Shown: one piece after another, positions 25,403-34,021 of the stretch
Position numbering within the stretch: the stretch's first letter is position 1
Layout of the letters: every line of letters begins with the position of its first letter
Assembly: GCA_000508865.1 (NCBI GenBank)
Contig: BAHP02000103.1
Span: 1 to 38,744, forward strand
Length of the DNA stretch: 38,744 nucleotides
From: Clostridiales bacterium VE202-01
Lineage (GTDB): Bacteria > Bacillota_I > Bacilli_A > Erysipelotrichales > Coprobacillaceae
Reading direction: 5' to 3'
Position numbers and translations under genes: made by a program
The notes under the pieces: generated by a model
Told to the model about the DNA's origin: nothing
The model's database searches: none
What the model saw: the letters and a program-made list of their open reading frames with translations, nothing else

Positions 25403-26401
25403 TCACTCCTTCAGTTCATATTTTACTTTAATGATCTGGATAATAATCATTAATATTGTCGGAACAATTATTAATCCTGTTATTCCCAAGATTTTCATTC
25501 CTAAATACATTCCAATCAATGATACTAATGGGCTAACTCCTAAATTTTTAGCAATTAATTTAGGTTCTAAAATATTTTTAGTAATAACGATTACCATATA
25601 TATAACTAATAAGCCTAAAGCCATTGACATACGATTTGTTAAAGCATTGATAACGATCCAGGGAATCATGATCATATCAATTCCTAAAACCGGCATAAAA
25701 TCAAAAATAGCAATAATACATGCCAGCATTATACAGTTATCTAATTTTATAATCATAAAACCAGCCCATAATTCAACAAAAGTAACGATCATGATTATAA
25801 AATATGCTTTAAACAGATTACTTAAAATATCTTTGATCATATTAATAACTAAAGAAACCATGGGATATCTTTGAATAACCAAATTATCTATTCTTTGATA
25901 ATCTAATAAAATGAATAGCGAAGTAATGATCATAAAAATCAAATCAAACAAAATACTAGGAATTTTCATAATAACGGTAACTAGACCCGTAATAAAGCCA
26001 CTAGAAATACTTTCAACGATACTCATTGAACCATTATAAATAATATCGAGAAATCTAGCGGTATCAATGATATAGTTATTTTGACTAAGTAAATTATATA
26101 GATTAAATAAATAATCCGGTAGTAATTCTAAAACTGTATAAATTTGGATACAGCAAAAAATAATTATGGCGATAATTACAGCAATAAATAATAAATAATT
26201 AAACACAATTATGCTTTTAGCAAAAAAAACATTTTTTATTTTCAGGACTTCAATTTCCTTATTCAATAACGGCTGTAAAATCAAAACGATCAAACAGCTA
26301 AAAAAAAGCGGAATTAGCCAGTTGATCAATACATATGTAACAATAACCGCAATAATTAAGAGCATCAAATAATATCCATACTTGATTAATTTTTCTTTCA
26401 T
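25403..26401 (-). CDS. AI-2E family transporter (PerM-like membrane protein)
   Basis: A 332-residue protein with about eight hydrophobic helices and the family's soluble middle part. It shows the LQPLLNKEIE segment after the first helices, IAIFDFMPVLGIDMIMIPW and the C-terminal NILEPKLIAKNLGVSPLVSLIGMY stretch, including the EP and G-hinge residues of this group. Members have been linked to AI-2 export, Na+/H+ exchange or unknown cargo, so the substrate should not be assumed. The start ATG at 26401 follows GGTGAT at short distance. It is the first gene of a tight three-gene operon. Confidence 0.87.
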   Translation of the reverse strand: MKEKLIKYGYYLMLLIIAVIVTYVLINWLIPLFFSCLIVLILQPLLNKEIEVLKIKNVFFAKSIIVFNYLLFIAVIIAIIIFCCIQIYTVLELLPDYLFNLYNLLSQNNYIIDTARFLDIIYNGSMSIVESISSGFITGLVTVIMKIPSILFDLIFMIITSLFILLDYQRIDNLVIQRYPMVSLVINMIKDILSNLFKAYFIIMIVTFVELWAGFMIIKLDNCIMLACIIAIFDFMPVLGIDMIMIPWIVINALTNRMSMALGLLVIYMVIVITKNILEPKLIAKNLGVSPLVSLIGMYLGMKILGITGLIIVPTILMIIIQIIKVKYELKE

Positions 26402-26430
26402 CTAATCACCAATACATTATATGTATAAAA

Positions 26431-26456
26431 ATAAAAAGAATTCTTATTAGAATTCT
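26431..26456 (-). terminator. Terminator of the polysaccharide deacetylase gene
   Basis: AGAATTCT (26437-26444) pairs with AGAATTCT (26449-26456) across TATT. A T-rich tail follows on the minus strand. It overlaps the stop of the deacetylase gene by 2 bp. Confidence 0.8.
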
Positions 26457-27849
26457 AATTATTTACACTATGATGAACTACATAAGAGCTATCATCGATA
26501 CCTTTAAAAACATAGCCCTTTTTTTGATAATACTGAATTACTGGTCCTAGTGCTTTTAAAGAGTTTTCCTTACCATTAGCATCATGAAATAATAATATAA
26601 TATTATTATCATTAGAAGCAGTTGCATTTTTAATTAACTGATTAACTGATAATTGCCCCGAACCATCTTCACTATCTTCATTCCAATCGTAATACTGATA
26701 ACCGCGGTTAATTATTTCTTTAGTTAATTTAGTCATAATTTTATAACAATATTTTTTTGACACATTATTACTGCTGCCTCCAGGAAAACGAATATACTTA
26801 GGAATTGAACCTATTTGACTATAAACAAGATCTTCGATTTTTTTTAAATCAGCAAAATAGGCTGACGAAGAATTATAGATCTGGTCATATTCATGAATGT
26901 AACTGTGCAAGCCGATAGTATGACCAGCATCATATGCTTTTTTAATTAAATAATAATACTCTTCATTGGTTCCGGTAACAAAAAAAGTAGCTTTAACATC
27001 ATAAACATCAAGAATATCTAAAACTTTTTGGGTATTCTCTGATGGTCCATCATCAAAAGTCAAGTAAACAATTTTTTGATCACTTTGTTCAAAAGTACCA
27101 ATTGTTTTATTTTCAACGACACTAACAATACATGTTTCTACAGTAGTATTTAATGATCGATCTTTGGCATGATAAGTTATCTGATAATCACCTACTTTTG
27201 AAATATCAAGATTTGAACTATCAATCGTTAAAATTGGACTATCATCTTGATTGTCTTTAACACTAACACTCGATAATAAATCTATATCACTATCTTTTAA
27301 AACCGTCAGATTACGGATCCCTAAAATTTGTGGTGGAGTTGTATCTTTAGCTAACACATGAACAATTGTTTTTTTTGAAATACGATTATTTCCGCGACAA
27401 ATAATGATTTCAACTTCATGATCACCAATTTGATCAAACTGATAATCTTCTTTGAATTTAACTGTTGTTCGCTTAGAATCAAAACGGGTTTTGATTAAGT
27501 CATCAGCTGTTATTTTCATTCCTAAATCAATTGTTAGTTCTTGAACTTCTAAATCAGGTATGATCGTATCTTTTAATTCAATCGTGATTGTTGTTTTAAT
27601 ATTATTATAAGTGTATGTGATTGGATATTTACCAGTTTTATTGAAATTAATCTTGCTTGTATCTACACTTACATCATCGATTGAACCGCCAATGACTCTT
27701 TTAATATTAGCTTTAGGATCAAATTTATCAGATATTTCTATTGTCGGATGATAATTATATAAAATAATTTGATTTGTTTGATGAATGGATAAAGTTATTA
27801 ATGAAATAATTAAAATTAAAACAATCAACATTAACTTGTATTTGGACAC
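26455..27849 (-). CDS. Membrane-anchored polysaccharide deacetylase with Ig-like repeats
   Basis: A 464-residue protein with an N-terminal hydrophobic anchor (residues 5-23). Two or three DUF5011-type Ig-like domains follow (about residues 35-245; units with DTTPPQILGIRNL and KVGDYQITYHAKDRS). The C-terminal NodB domain spans about residues 255-455. Its catalytic marks are TFDDGPSENT (Asp pair), HSYIH (His ligands), RFPGGSS, DWNEDSEDG and LLFHDA. It would remove acetyl groups from cell-wall peptidoglycan or another surface glycan. The start is GTG at 27849, with GAGGGG 6-7 nt upstream. It is a single gene between two terminators. The combination of stalk-like Ig repeats and the NodB domain places the enzyme in the wall. 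Confidence 0.9.
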   Translation of the reverse strand: MSKYKLMLIVLILIISLITLSIHQTNQIILYNYHPTIEISDKFDPKANIKRVIGGSIDDVSVDTSKINFNKTGKYPITYTYNNIKTTITIELKDTIIPDLEVQELTIDLGMKITADDLIKTRFDSKRTTVKFKEDYQFDQIGDHEVEIIICRGNNRISKKTIVHVLAKDTTPPQILGIRNLTVLKDSDIDLLSSVSVKDNQDDSPILTIDSSNLDISKVGDYQITYHAKDRSLNTTVETCIVSVVENKTIGTFEQSDQKIVYLTFDDGPSENTQKVLDILDVYDVKATFFVTGTNEEYYYLIKKAYDAGHTIGLHSYIHEYDQIYNSSSAYFADLKKIEDLVYSQIGSIPKYIRFPGGSSNNVSKKYCYKIMTKLTKEIINRGYQYYDWNEDSEDGSGQLSVNQLIKNATASNDNNIILLFHDANGKENSLKALGPVIQYYQKKGYVFKGIDDSSYVVHHSVNN

Positions 27850-27881
27850 TTTTATCCCCTCATCAAACCATATTCAAAGTA

Positions 27882-27908
27882 AAAAAAATAGAACTCATCA
27901 GAGTTCTA
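27882..27908 (-). terminator. Terminator of the HprK/PEPCK-like gene
   Basis: TAGAACTC (27889-27896) pairs with GAGTTCTA (27901-27908) across ATCA, followed on the minus strand by eight T. The TAG stop of the gene is part of the stem. Confidence 0.88.
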
Positions 27909-29660
27909 TTCATCTTCTAACTGTTTCAATTCTTTTTCACCAGTAATATATTTAAGAATTGCAATAGCTGCTTCTTGAGGACCTTTATGCTCATTTCCTT
28001 TAATACCTAAACGAGTTCTTAACTGTCCTACTTTAATTCCTTGATCAAACATATGATTAAAATAATCCACTAAAATAGGTTCTGTTTGTTCCTGACGTTG
28101 TACTGGACCAAATGGATTTGCAAAATAACTTCCAACTAATCCATATTCAGTAGTTGTTCCTTTAGCCATACGATTACCAGCTCTAAATACGGTTAAAGCA
28201 TCATCAACATTATCAAAGAAACTTAATGATTCGCCACCTTCTTCATAATTATTAGCATATAAGAAGAAGTCAACATCATGTTTAGCAACTACATCTTTAT
28301 AATCTGTAATTGGTATTACGATTCGCGCATTGATTTTATCTGGATTCATAAATACTGAACGGTCTAACTCTTTAAAACTATATCCCGCATCTAAATCATC
28401 AAGTCTGACAAAAGCTCCAATTTCTGTACCAGAAGACTGTACTTTACCATCTTGATCTAATGACAATACCCCCATATCATCATAGACAGTAACTAAATCA
28501 CGAATATATGCTGCACCAAATACTTTGATTTGTTCAATTGTTTCAGATTTACCAGCACCACTATCACCCATGACAACAATATTTTTAACCTCACCACTAT
28601 GCAAAGTCATTTTAACCATTGCTCCGTGGATAGGTAACTGATGTTGATTGATTTTACGAACATTGTGTAAAGTTAACATCATTTTCTTCATATATCCAAA
28701 ATAATCAAATTCATCACTTGCTGATAATAATGCTACCATCATATCATTTTCATCATCTTGATAGAAGCTTTGATTCATTTTACCATCTTCATATCCATAT
28801 ACATAGATAATATCTGGTTTACGATTACGATATTCTTCTTCGCTTGCAAGTTCAAACAAGTTACATAAAGCAACCCCTTGAGCCATGAAAGCAACATTGA
28901 AATATACAAATGCTAATAAATCTCCAACTTTAGCAGGATAGCAGAACCATTGTTCAGGATCAAATTTTAAATCCTCGATTGGATTATGCTTCATTTCTGG
29001 GAAAACCCCATCACGTTTATTACGTTTTGAATAAGTAATAAATGGTGGATGTATAATAACTGTTTCAATAAATGGAATATCATCTAAATTACGATACTCA
29101 TATGGTAAAAAAGAACGCATATTTGTTACTCTTAAACCAGCATTAACACCAGCAGTAATTTGACGATATACTTGATGACGATATCCTAAAGCCGTTTCTT
29201 CAATCGTACGATACACTTGAAGAACTAATTCTTCAAACTTAGCCTGAGCATCTGCAAATTGAACATTTTGATACCCACGACTTGTACTTTCATTATAAAC
29301 GACACTATAACGCTGTAGCTTTCTCCAAAAAAGATATACTTCTTCAATGACTTTAACAAATTCATCACGATTTCTAAAATAACCAGCAAACTGTGGATAA
29401 GATTGTAATACTTCTTCTACTGACATAACTAGTAATAATTTAAAAATCGTTCTTAAATCAGCAACAATATCAACACTTTCTGATTTTACTTCTCTTAAAT
29501 ACGTATAAGTAGTATTTTCTTTTCTTTTACATACATGTATAAACCCTTTTAACACTCGTGCAAATGATTCACTTTCAATTAATTGACAACGAGATTGACA
29601 ATATTCTTCAGAAAAATTTAAGATTGCGTTCCCGCGTGTAATTTTAAATTTGTAACCCAT
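27906..29660 (-). CDS. Large P-loop kinase-like protein of the HprK/PEPCK superfamily
   Basis: A 584-residue cytoplasmic protein. Its C-terminal half carries IHGAMVKMTL, then a Walker A loop GDSGAGKSE (residues 365-373) and an acidic pair in VYDDMGVLSLD (residues 394-395). This is the arrangement of HPr kinase/phosphorylase and ATP-dependent PEP carboxykinase. The N-terminal 330 residues are not recognised as either enzyme; this part has many aromatic and acidic residues and no membrane helix. Automatic annotation often calls such proteins PEP carboxykinase, but they lack the usual PEPCK substrate motifs as far as I can see. The substrate is therefore unknown: small molecule, protein serine or PEP/oxaloacetate. 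The start ATG at 29660 has AAAGGGTGG upstream. A palindrome overlaps its likely promoter. Confidence 0.7.
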   Translation of the reverse strand: MGYKFKITRGNAILNFSEEYCQSRCQLIESESFARVLKGFIHVCKRKENTTYTYLREVKSESVDIVADLRTIFKLLLVMSVEEVLQSYPQFAGYFRNRDEFVKVIEEVYLFWRKLQRYSVVYNESTSRGYQNVQFADAQAKFEELVLQVYRTIEETALGYRHQVYRQITAGVNAGLRVTNMRSFLPYEYRNLDDIPFIETVIIHPPFITYSKRNKRDGVFPEMKHNPIEDLKFDPEQWFCYPAKVGDLLAFVYFNVAFMAQGVALCNLFELASEEEYRNRKPDIIYVYGYEDGKMNQSFYQDDENDMMVALLSASDEFDYFGYMKKMMLTLHNVRKINQHQLPIHGAMVKMTLHSGEVKNIVVMGDSGAGKSETIEQIKVFGAAYIRDLVTVYDDMGVLSLDQDGKVQSSGTEIGAFVRLDDLDAGYSFKELDRSVFMNPDKINARIVIPITDYKDVVAKHDVDFFLYANNYEEGGESLSFFDNVDDALTVFRAGNRMAKGTTTEYGLVGSYFANPFGPVQRQEQTEPILVDYFNHMFDQGIKVGQLRTRLGIKGNEHKGPQEAAIAILKYITGEKELKQLEDE

Positions 29661-29680
29661 GTAACCACCCTTTCTTTATT

Positions 29681-29705
29681 CAATAAGTACTTCCCCCACT
29701 TATTG
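29681..29705 (-). other. Leader hairpin before the HprK/PEPCK-like gene
   Basis: CAATAAGT (29681-29688) pairs with ACTTATTG (29698-29705) over a 9-nt loop. On the minus strand the loop reads GGGGGAAGT. It lies just upstream of the ribosome binding site and could affect translation. CAATAAG occurs again at the promoter palindrome. Confidence 0.5.
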
Positions 29706-29715
29706 ATTTTTGTCA

Positions 29716-29746
29716 TTTTAACATAAAAGTCATATTGTATACAATA
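29716..29746 (-). promoter_or_regulatory. Possible promoter with overlapping operator palindrome
   Basis: A 14-bp perfect palindrome TATTGTATACAATA (29733-29746) covers a possible -35 TTGTAT, followed after 17 nt by TTAAAA as -10 (opposite 29716-29721). Hexamers are only partly consensus. The palindrome would allow a dimeric repressor to block the promoter of the kinase-like gene. Confidence 0.4.
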
Positions 29747-29775
29747 CTTATTGCAAAAAAAATTAAATTTATTGA

Positions 29776-29835
29776 TAAATCAAAAAAAGTCGTTAAGACA
29801 CGTAAATTATATGTAAACGATCACAAATCGAGTAT
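29776..29835 (-). terminator. Probable terminator after the Tim44-like gene
   Basis: On the minus strand AAGCCGTTAA pairs with TTAACGACTT (one mismatch) around a loop of about 35 nt. The loop holds a small CGAT/ATCG hairpin, and seven T follow. It ends the transcript of the 29861-31815 gene pair. Confidence 0.55.
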
Positions 29836-29860
29836 TAACGGCTTTAGTTTTTATCTAAAA

Positions 29861-30421
29861 TTATATCTGTAATGAATAAACTTTATAACAGCTATCCATC
29901 GTTTTTAAAACACCATCACAATATTCACATCTTGTTTGTAAAATATTTTTGATCGGCGCCCCGCAAAAAGGACAAACAGAATTATGATTTATTAACCATT
30001 CTGTTAAAAAATATTTATCTCGTATGATCTTCATTCGATAATTAGCATTTACTTTTTGATCGATCTTGCCTGATAAAACAATGCCATTACCTTCTTCCTG
30101 GTAATAATCAATTAAATTTACAAACATTTGAACTGTTATTGCTTCACAATCACTCAATCGTTCAAAATCAATGATTTTTGTTTCAATAATTTCCATTTCT
30201 TTAACAACATTTACAACTTTGTTTTCTTTCATTGTATTTAATTGTTTTTCATGAAGTTTATAAAGCGTTGTTGTTTCATAATATTTTAAAGTTTCTAAGT
30301 CTTTTTTTGACCAGGCTTCCTGCAGTTTTCCTAATACCTGATTACACCACTGTTTAAATTCCGTTTTATTAAAATTAGGATCATCTTCATGAATTTTAGC
30401 AACAATATTCTTTTCAATCAT
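29861..30421 (-). CDS. Tim44-like domain protein with C-terminal zinc ribbon
   Basis: A 186-residue protein without signal or membrane segment. Residues 15-145 match the Tim44-like/NTF2-type cone: a helical FKQWCNQVLGKLQEAWSKKD start, then the strands VVKEMEIIETKIIDFERLSD and ITVQMFVNLIDYY. Two CxxC pairs (CPFCG and CEYC, about residues 150-172) form a zinc ribbon. Bacterial relatives often sit beside membrane proteins whose stability they may assist. It follows a membrane-anchored protein gene with an 8-nt gap, so the two form an operon. Confidence 0.72.
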   Translation of the reverse strand: MIEKNIVAKIHEDDPNFNKTEFKQWCNQVLGKLQEAWSKKDLETLKYYETTTLYKLHEKQLNTMKENKVVNVVKEMEIIETKIIDFERLSDCEAITVQMFVNLIDYYQEEGNGIVLSGKIDQKVNANYRMKIIRDKYFLTEWLINHNSVCPFCGAPIKNILQTRCEYCDGVLKTMDSCYKVYSLQI

Positions 30422-30429
30422 TTTTTCAC

Positions 30430-31815
30430 CTACTTTTTACTTATTCGAAGACTATTATAATTCCATACTATATATTGACCATCTTTAATAGTAATTGTTT
30501 TAGATTCAGGTCCAACTTCATATTTTTCTGCCGTTGATACATCAATCACACCATTTATTTCATCTAAAACATATACATTAACATAATAATCATAAGTAAC
30601 TTCATATTCACCAGCTTCAATATGTTTTCCAACCTTAAAAGTATTTGTGATTTTTGATTTAATTTGTTCTGAATTATCAATATGGTACATTGTCGTCCCA
30701 TTTAAAACTATTTTTTTACCTATAAAATCATCACCACTAGCATTAATAATAGTATTACTAGAAACATCTTCTTGATGTTCAAGAAAAACACGGCCTTTTT
30801 CGATACCATCATTTTTTACAACTACGTATTCACCTGGTAAAATATCTACCCCGATAATATATTCTCCTTCAGTATATACCATTTGTTTATATGCATTGTT
30901 TTTTTCCATCATATCGTGAGAAATCAAACCATTATCAAGATTTTCTTTAGCTGTTGTAAGCAGTTTTTTCCAATGCAAGTATTCTTGTTGATATTTTGTT
31001 ACATCATAATATTTCAACTCATCTAAACAATTAGTTACTAAATTATTGTTATTTGATGCATAAGCAAGATCAACCTGTTTATTCATATTGTTTACTAATA
31101 AACTGATGCCATTAAGCAAACTATCTTTTGGATATTTTTGTTTCCAAACATTTAATTCACCATCATAATACTCTTCAAGTTCATCAAGATCTTTTGAAGC
31201 AGGAAAATCATTTTGTTCAAAATTCATTTTATCAACCGCTTTATATAATATATTGCTGTAAGTTAGAACCAAATCAGAACTAATACTATTATCAACACTC
31301 ATTAAAATATTTTTTCTAGTATAAATAATACGTTTATTAGGTAAATCGGCCATATTTGGTAAATTGCCATATTTTTCATTTTCATATATTTCATCCAAAT
31401 AATCGTTTTGAGCCTTTAAATATTCAACACGTAATTTTAAATCATCAGTATTATTAAACACTTCGATCGTAACAGCCTCAGTATTTTCAATATAATTTCC
31501 AATTTTTGCTCCTACTATTGCTTTAGCAATATATTGATGATTATTTTCTATGTTCGTATCCAGACGATTTTCAGATATTTTTAGATATTTAAAAATATTA
31601 TCTTTATCATCATCTTCTTTCAATAAATTAAATAACTCATTGATTTCTTTTTTATTATTTTCATTAACCTTTTGTTCTTTTCCTCCTGTAAAAAAAGCAA
31701 TAACAACTATTACTAATACAATAATTATAAAACAGGAAAAAATTTTCAATGATTTATTCTTTTTTTTAATTGGAGATGGCGAAAGTATTGTTGTATATTT
31801 AGTAGAACCAATCAT
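30430..31815 (-). CDS. Membrane-anchored protein with C-terminal tandem beta domains, unknown
   Basis: A 461-residue protein. A short cytoplasmic head of about 23 residues is rich in Ser and Lys, and one membrane helix follows (about residues 24-43, SLKIFSCFIIIVLVIVVIAF). A long acidic, largely helical part extends to about residue 320. Two repeated beta units then follow: YIIGVDILPGEYVVVKND and FKVGKHIEAGEYEVTYDYY, each with downstream partner strands ending near YHIDN and YIVWN. The G-x-D/H-I-x-A/P-GEY unit is a widespread surface domain of unknown function. With type II topology the C-terminal part should lie outside the cell. It is the first gene of a pair with the Tim44-like protein. Confidence 0.65.
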   Translation of the reverse strand: MIGSTKYTTILSPSPIKKKNKSLKIFSCFIIIVLVIVVIAFFTGGKEQKVNENNKKEINELFNLLKEDDDKDNIFKYLKISENRLDTNIENNHQYIAKAIVGAKIGNYIENTEAVTIEVFNNTDDLKLRVEYLKAQNDYLDEIYENEKYGNLPNMADLPNKRIIYTRKNILMSVDNSISSDLVLTYSNILYKAVDKMNFEQNDFPASKDLDELEEYYDGELNVWKQKYPKDSLLNGISLLVNNMNKQVDLAYASNNNNLVTNCLDELKYYDVTKYQQEYLHWKKLLTTAKENLDNGLISHDMMEKNNAYKQMVYTEGEYIIGVDILPGEYVVVKNDGIEKGRVFLEHQEDVSSNTIINASGDDFIGKKIVLNGTTMYHIDNSEQIKSKITNTFKVGKHIEAGEYEVTYDYYVNVYVLDEINGVIDVSTAEKYEVGPESKTITIKDGQYIVWNYNSLRISKK

Positions 31816-31870
31816 TTATATCACGTCCTTAGTTTTAGAATAACATATTTTTTCGTTAAAAACTACCCAT

Positions 31871-31897
31871 AATAAAAACAGGCACTATGCCTGTTTT
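31871..31897 (-). terminator. Terminator of lepB
   Basis: AAAACAGGCA (31875-31884) pairs with TGCCTGTTTT (31888-31897) across CTA, a 10-bp stem whose 3' arm on the minus strand runs into TTTT. It follows the lepB stop by 8 nt. Confidence 0.9.
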
Positions 31898-31904
31898 ATC
31901 ATCT

Positions 31905-32459
31905 TTAAAAGAAAGGAACTGTAAAGAACACTTTACCAATTACATCATCTTCAAAGTCAAAATAACCTAGTTTTCGAGAATCAAGACTATTATTACGATT
32001 ATCCCCCATAACAAATACTTTACCTTCAGGGACATCAACAGTCATATCCTCACTATTAGCCATTACGCCATTGATATAGTCTTCTTCCAATAACTTACCA
32101 TTTAAATAAAGTTCATTATCTTTAATTTCAATATGATCGCCACCAATACCAATAACTCTTTTAATTATAAATGTTTCTTTTAAATTGGCATCTTTATAAT
32201 CAACTACAACAATATCATTCCTTTTAGGCTCACTATGCTTATAAAAAACTTTATCAACTAATACTATATTTCCTTCATGATAAGTAGGGAGCATTGAAGT
32301 TCCATATACCCTGGAAATTTGAACAAAATATAATATACCATATGTAATTAATAGTGTAACTACAATTACTTGAAAATATTCTACCCAAGCTCTTTTTCTT
32401 CTCACTACTATTTTTCTAACTTCTGGTTTTTCACCGCTGACTTCTACTTCTTCATTCAT
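31905..32459 (-). CDS. lepB: Signal peptidase I
   Basis: A 184-residue single-span membrane protease that removes signal peptides outside the cytoplasmic membrane. The anchor helix is about residues 27-47. The catalytic Ser is Ser55 in GTSMLPT and the general base Lys is Lys100 in FIIKRVIGIGGD. The box MGDNRNNSLDSRKLG lies near the end. The length fits the Gram-positive SipS type. The start is ATG 32459 with AGGTGAT upstream. It follows sigF by 32 nt and has its own promoter in that gap, so it can be made in growing cells independently of the sporulation operon. Confidence 0.95.
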   Translation of the reverse strand: MNEEVEVSGEKPEVRKIVVRRKRAWVEYFQVIVVTLLITYGILYFVQISRVYGTSMLPTYHEGNIVLVDKVFYKHSEPKRNDIVVVDYKDANLKETFIIKRVIGIGGDHIEIKDNELYLNGKLLEEDYINGVMANSEDMTVDVPEGKVFVMGDNRNNSLDSRKLGYFDFEDDVIGKVFFTVPFF

Positions 32460-32475
32460 TTTATCACCTGATGAC

Positions 32476-32503
32476 ATTATAACATGTTTTATTATTCGTT
32501 CAA
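32476..32503 (-). promoter_or_regulatory. Sigma-A promoter of lepB
   Basis: TTGAAC (opposite 32498-32503), a 16-nt spacer and TATAAT (opposite 32476-32481) with an extended TGT before it. The promoter overlaps the end of sigF and gives a very short leader. Confidence 0.65.
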
Positions 32504-33211
32504 GTGATTACGTAATTTTGCGATAATTTTCTTTTCTAGACGGGATACCTGCACCTGTGAAATATTTAATCTTTGAGCCACCTTTTCTTGATTAAAATCG
32601 AGCTGATAACGCATATATAAAATTAATTTTTCTTTTTCATCTAGTTTGTCAATTTCCATTTTTAAAGCAATTTTTTCAAACCACATTTTATTATGCTTAT
32701 CTTCAACTCTTTCTTCCATCGAAATAGATGATCCATCTTTTTCATAGATCGGTTCATTTAAAGATGTTGGATAATATGATGAATCAATTGCCTCAACGAC
32801 ATCTTGAACATCAACCTTTAAATATTTTGCTATCATTTCAACTGTGGGCTCCTGTCCACTTTGATTGATCAATAATTCGCGTACTTTATTAATTTTTAGA
32901 TTCAACTCTTTTAAAGAACGACTTACTTTAATCGTTCCATCATCTCTAAAGTAACGTTTGATTTCACCCATAATGATTGGTACTGCATAAGTTGAAAATT
33001 GAACCCCATAGTTAGTATCAAAGTTATTAACGGCTTTCATTAAACCAATACAGCCAATTTGAAATAAATCCTCTTTATCATAGTAGTTATTTTTAAAACG
33101 ATGTACAATCGACCAGACTAAACCTAGATTTTGACTTACCACTAATTCTTTAGCATGATCATCCCCGCATCTTGCTTTTTCAATTAGTTCAATTGTATTT
33201 GTTTTAGTCAA
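32492..33211 (-). CDS. sigF: Forespore RNA polymerase sigma factor SigF
   Basis: A 239-residue sigma factor of the SigB/F/G type. Region 2 contains LGLVWSIVHRF, DLFQIGCIGLMKAVNNFD and YGVQFSTYAVPIIMGEIKRY (-10 recognition). Region 3 contains IKVSRSLKELN, and region 4 contains FNQEKVAQRLNISQVQVSRL (-35 helix-turn-helix). Placement after spoIIAA and spoIIAB identifies it as SigF rather than SigG or SigB. It directs early forespore genes once freed from SpoIIAB. It overlaps spoIIAB by 8 nt. Confidence 0.95.
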   Translation of the reverse strand: MTKTNTIELIEKARCGDDHAKELVVSQNLGLVWSIVHRFKNNYYDKEDLFQIGCIGLMKAVNNFDTNYGVQFSTYAVPIIMGEIKRYFRDDGTIKVSRSLKELNLKINKVRELLINQSGQEPTVEMIAKYLKVDVQDVVEAIDSSYYPTSLNEPIYEKDGSSISMEERVEDKHNKMWFEKIALKMEIDKLDEKEKLILYMRYQLDFNQEKVAQRLNISQVQVSRLEKKIIAKLRNHLNE

Positions 33212-33638
33212 CGCTGGAATCTTTCAATTGCTTTTTAATAGTTAGTTTTGTTCCTAAATTTAAAGTTGAATGAATTTCTAGATTATCACAAAGGGCTTCA
33301 ATAATCGTTAGACCCATTCCGGCATGTTCTAACTCTTTTAATGAAGTATACATAGGCATTTTTGCTTCCTCAATATTCTCTATTCCTTTACCATAATCTT
33401 GGATCACAATTTTTATTTCCCGATTTTCTATAATCGATACCTTAATGATTACTTTACAGTCGGCATTATTTTGATATCCATGAATTATTGCATTACTTAC
33501 CCCTTCAGAGATAATCGTTTTTATTTCGGCCAATTCATCAATAGTAGGGTTTAAAGATGTGATAAATGACGCAACGCTTGTTCTTGCAAAGGGTTCGTTT
33601 TCAATTTTAGCATTAAAACTAAGTTCCATTTGATTCAT
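33204..33638 (-). CDS. spoIIAB: Anti-sigma F factor and SpoIIAA kinase
   Basis: A 144-residue GHKL-fold ATP-binding protein that binds SigF and phosphorylates SpoIIAA. ATP-site boxes are SEGVSNAIIHGYQN (N box), IQDYGKGIEN (G1) and HAGMGLTIIEALCD (G2). The length equals that of Bacillus SpoIIAB. The ATG shares the A of the spoIIAA stop (TAATG), so the genes are coupled. No key residue is missing. Confidence 0.95.
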   Translation of the reverse strand: MNQMELSFNAKIENEPFARTSVASFITSLNPTIDELAEIKTIISEGVSNAIIHGYQNNADCKVIIKVSIIENREIKIVIQDYGKGIENIEEAKMPMYTSLKELEHAGMGLTIIEALCDNLEIHSTLNLGTKLTIKKQLKDSSVD

Positions 33639-33961
33639 TATTCTTTTACCCCCTCTACATATTCCATCAAATCAAACATTCCTGATAACTCAAATACTTT
33701 ATACGATGTTTTTGATAAGTTTGCAAGAACTAGTTTTCGTTTTTCATTATTTAACTGGTTATAGCGTCCTAATACTAAACCAATTCCTGAACTATCAATA
33801 AAATTTGTATGTAAAAAATCAAAATATACTGTGCCGCCACTTTTATCTAAAATACTATCTAATAGGCTGCGATATTTAGCTGCATTACTACAACTTAGTT
33901 CGCCATAAAAATAGACAGTAATTTTATCATCTAAAATCTTATATTCTATTTTATTTTCCAT
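33638..33961 (-). CDS. spoIIAA: Anti-anti-sigma F factor
   Basis: A 107-residue STAS-domain protein. The phosphorylation motif IDSSGIGLVLGRYN has its Ser at residue 58, the same number as in Bacillus subtilis. In unphosphorylated form it pulls SpoIIAB away from SigF after SpoIIE acts on it in the forespore. It is the first gene of the operon, with GGAGATGAA just before ATG. A Spo0A-box match lies about 55 bp upstream. SpoIIE itself is not in the window. Confidence 0.94.
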   Translation of the reverse strand: MENKIEYKILDDKITVYFYGELSCSNAAKYRSLLDSILDKSGGTVYFDFLHTNFIDSSGIGLVLGRYNQLNNEKRKLVLANLSKTSYKVFELSGMFDLMEYVEGVKE

Positions 33962-34014
33962 TATTTCATCTCCTCGAAGCTATCATACAACTTTTAAAAA
34001 TATGAATAAATGCT

Positions 34015-34021
34015 TTCGACA
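34015..34021 (-). promoter_or_regulatory. Spo0A box upstream of spoIIAA
   Basis: TGTCGAA within TTTTGTCGAAAGC matches the 0A box exactly. A TATGAT hexamer (opposite 33982-33987) would place the box near -43, where Spo0A-P activates. In Bacillus this operon is activated by Spo0A with SigH. No clear SigH promoter is recognised here. Confidence 0.55.

Noticed and set aside
25431-25874. 147-codon plus-strand frame opposite the AI-2E-type gene
   Set aside because: An Ile/Lys-rich mirror of a hydrophobic membrane protein, without family resemblance or binding site.
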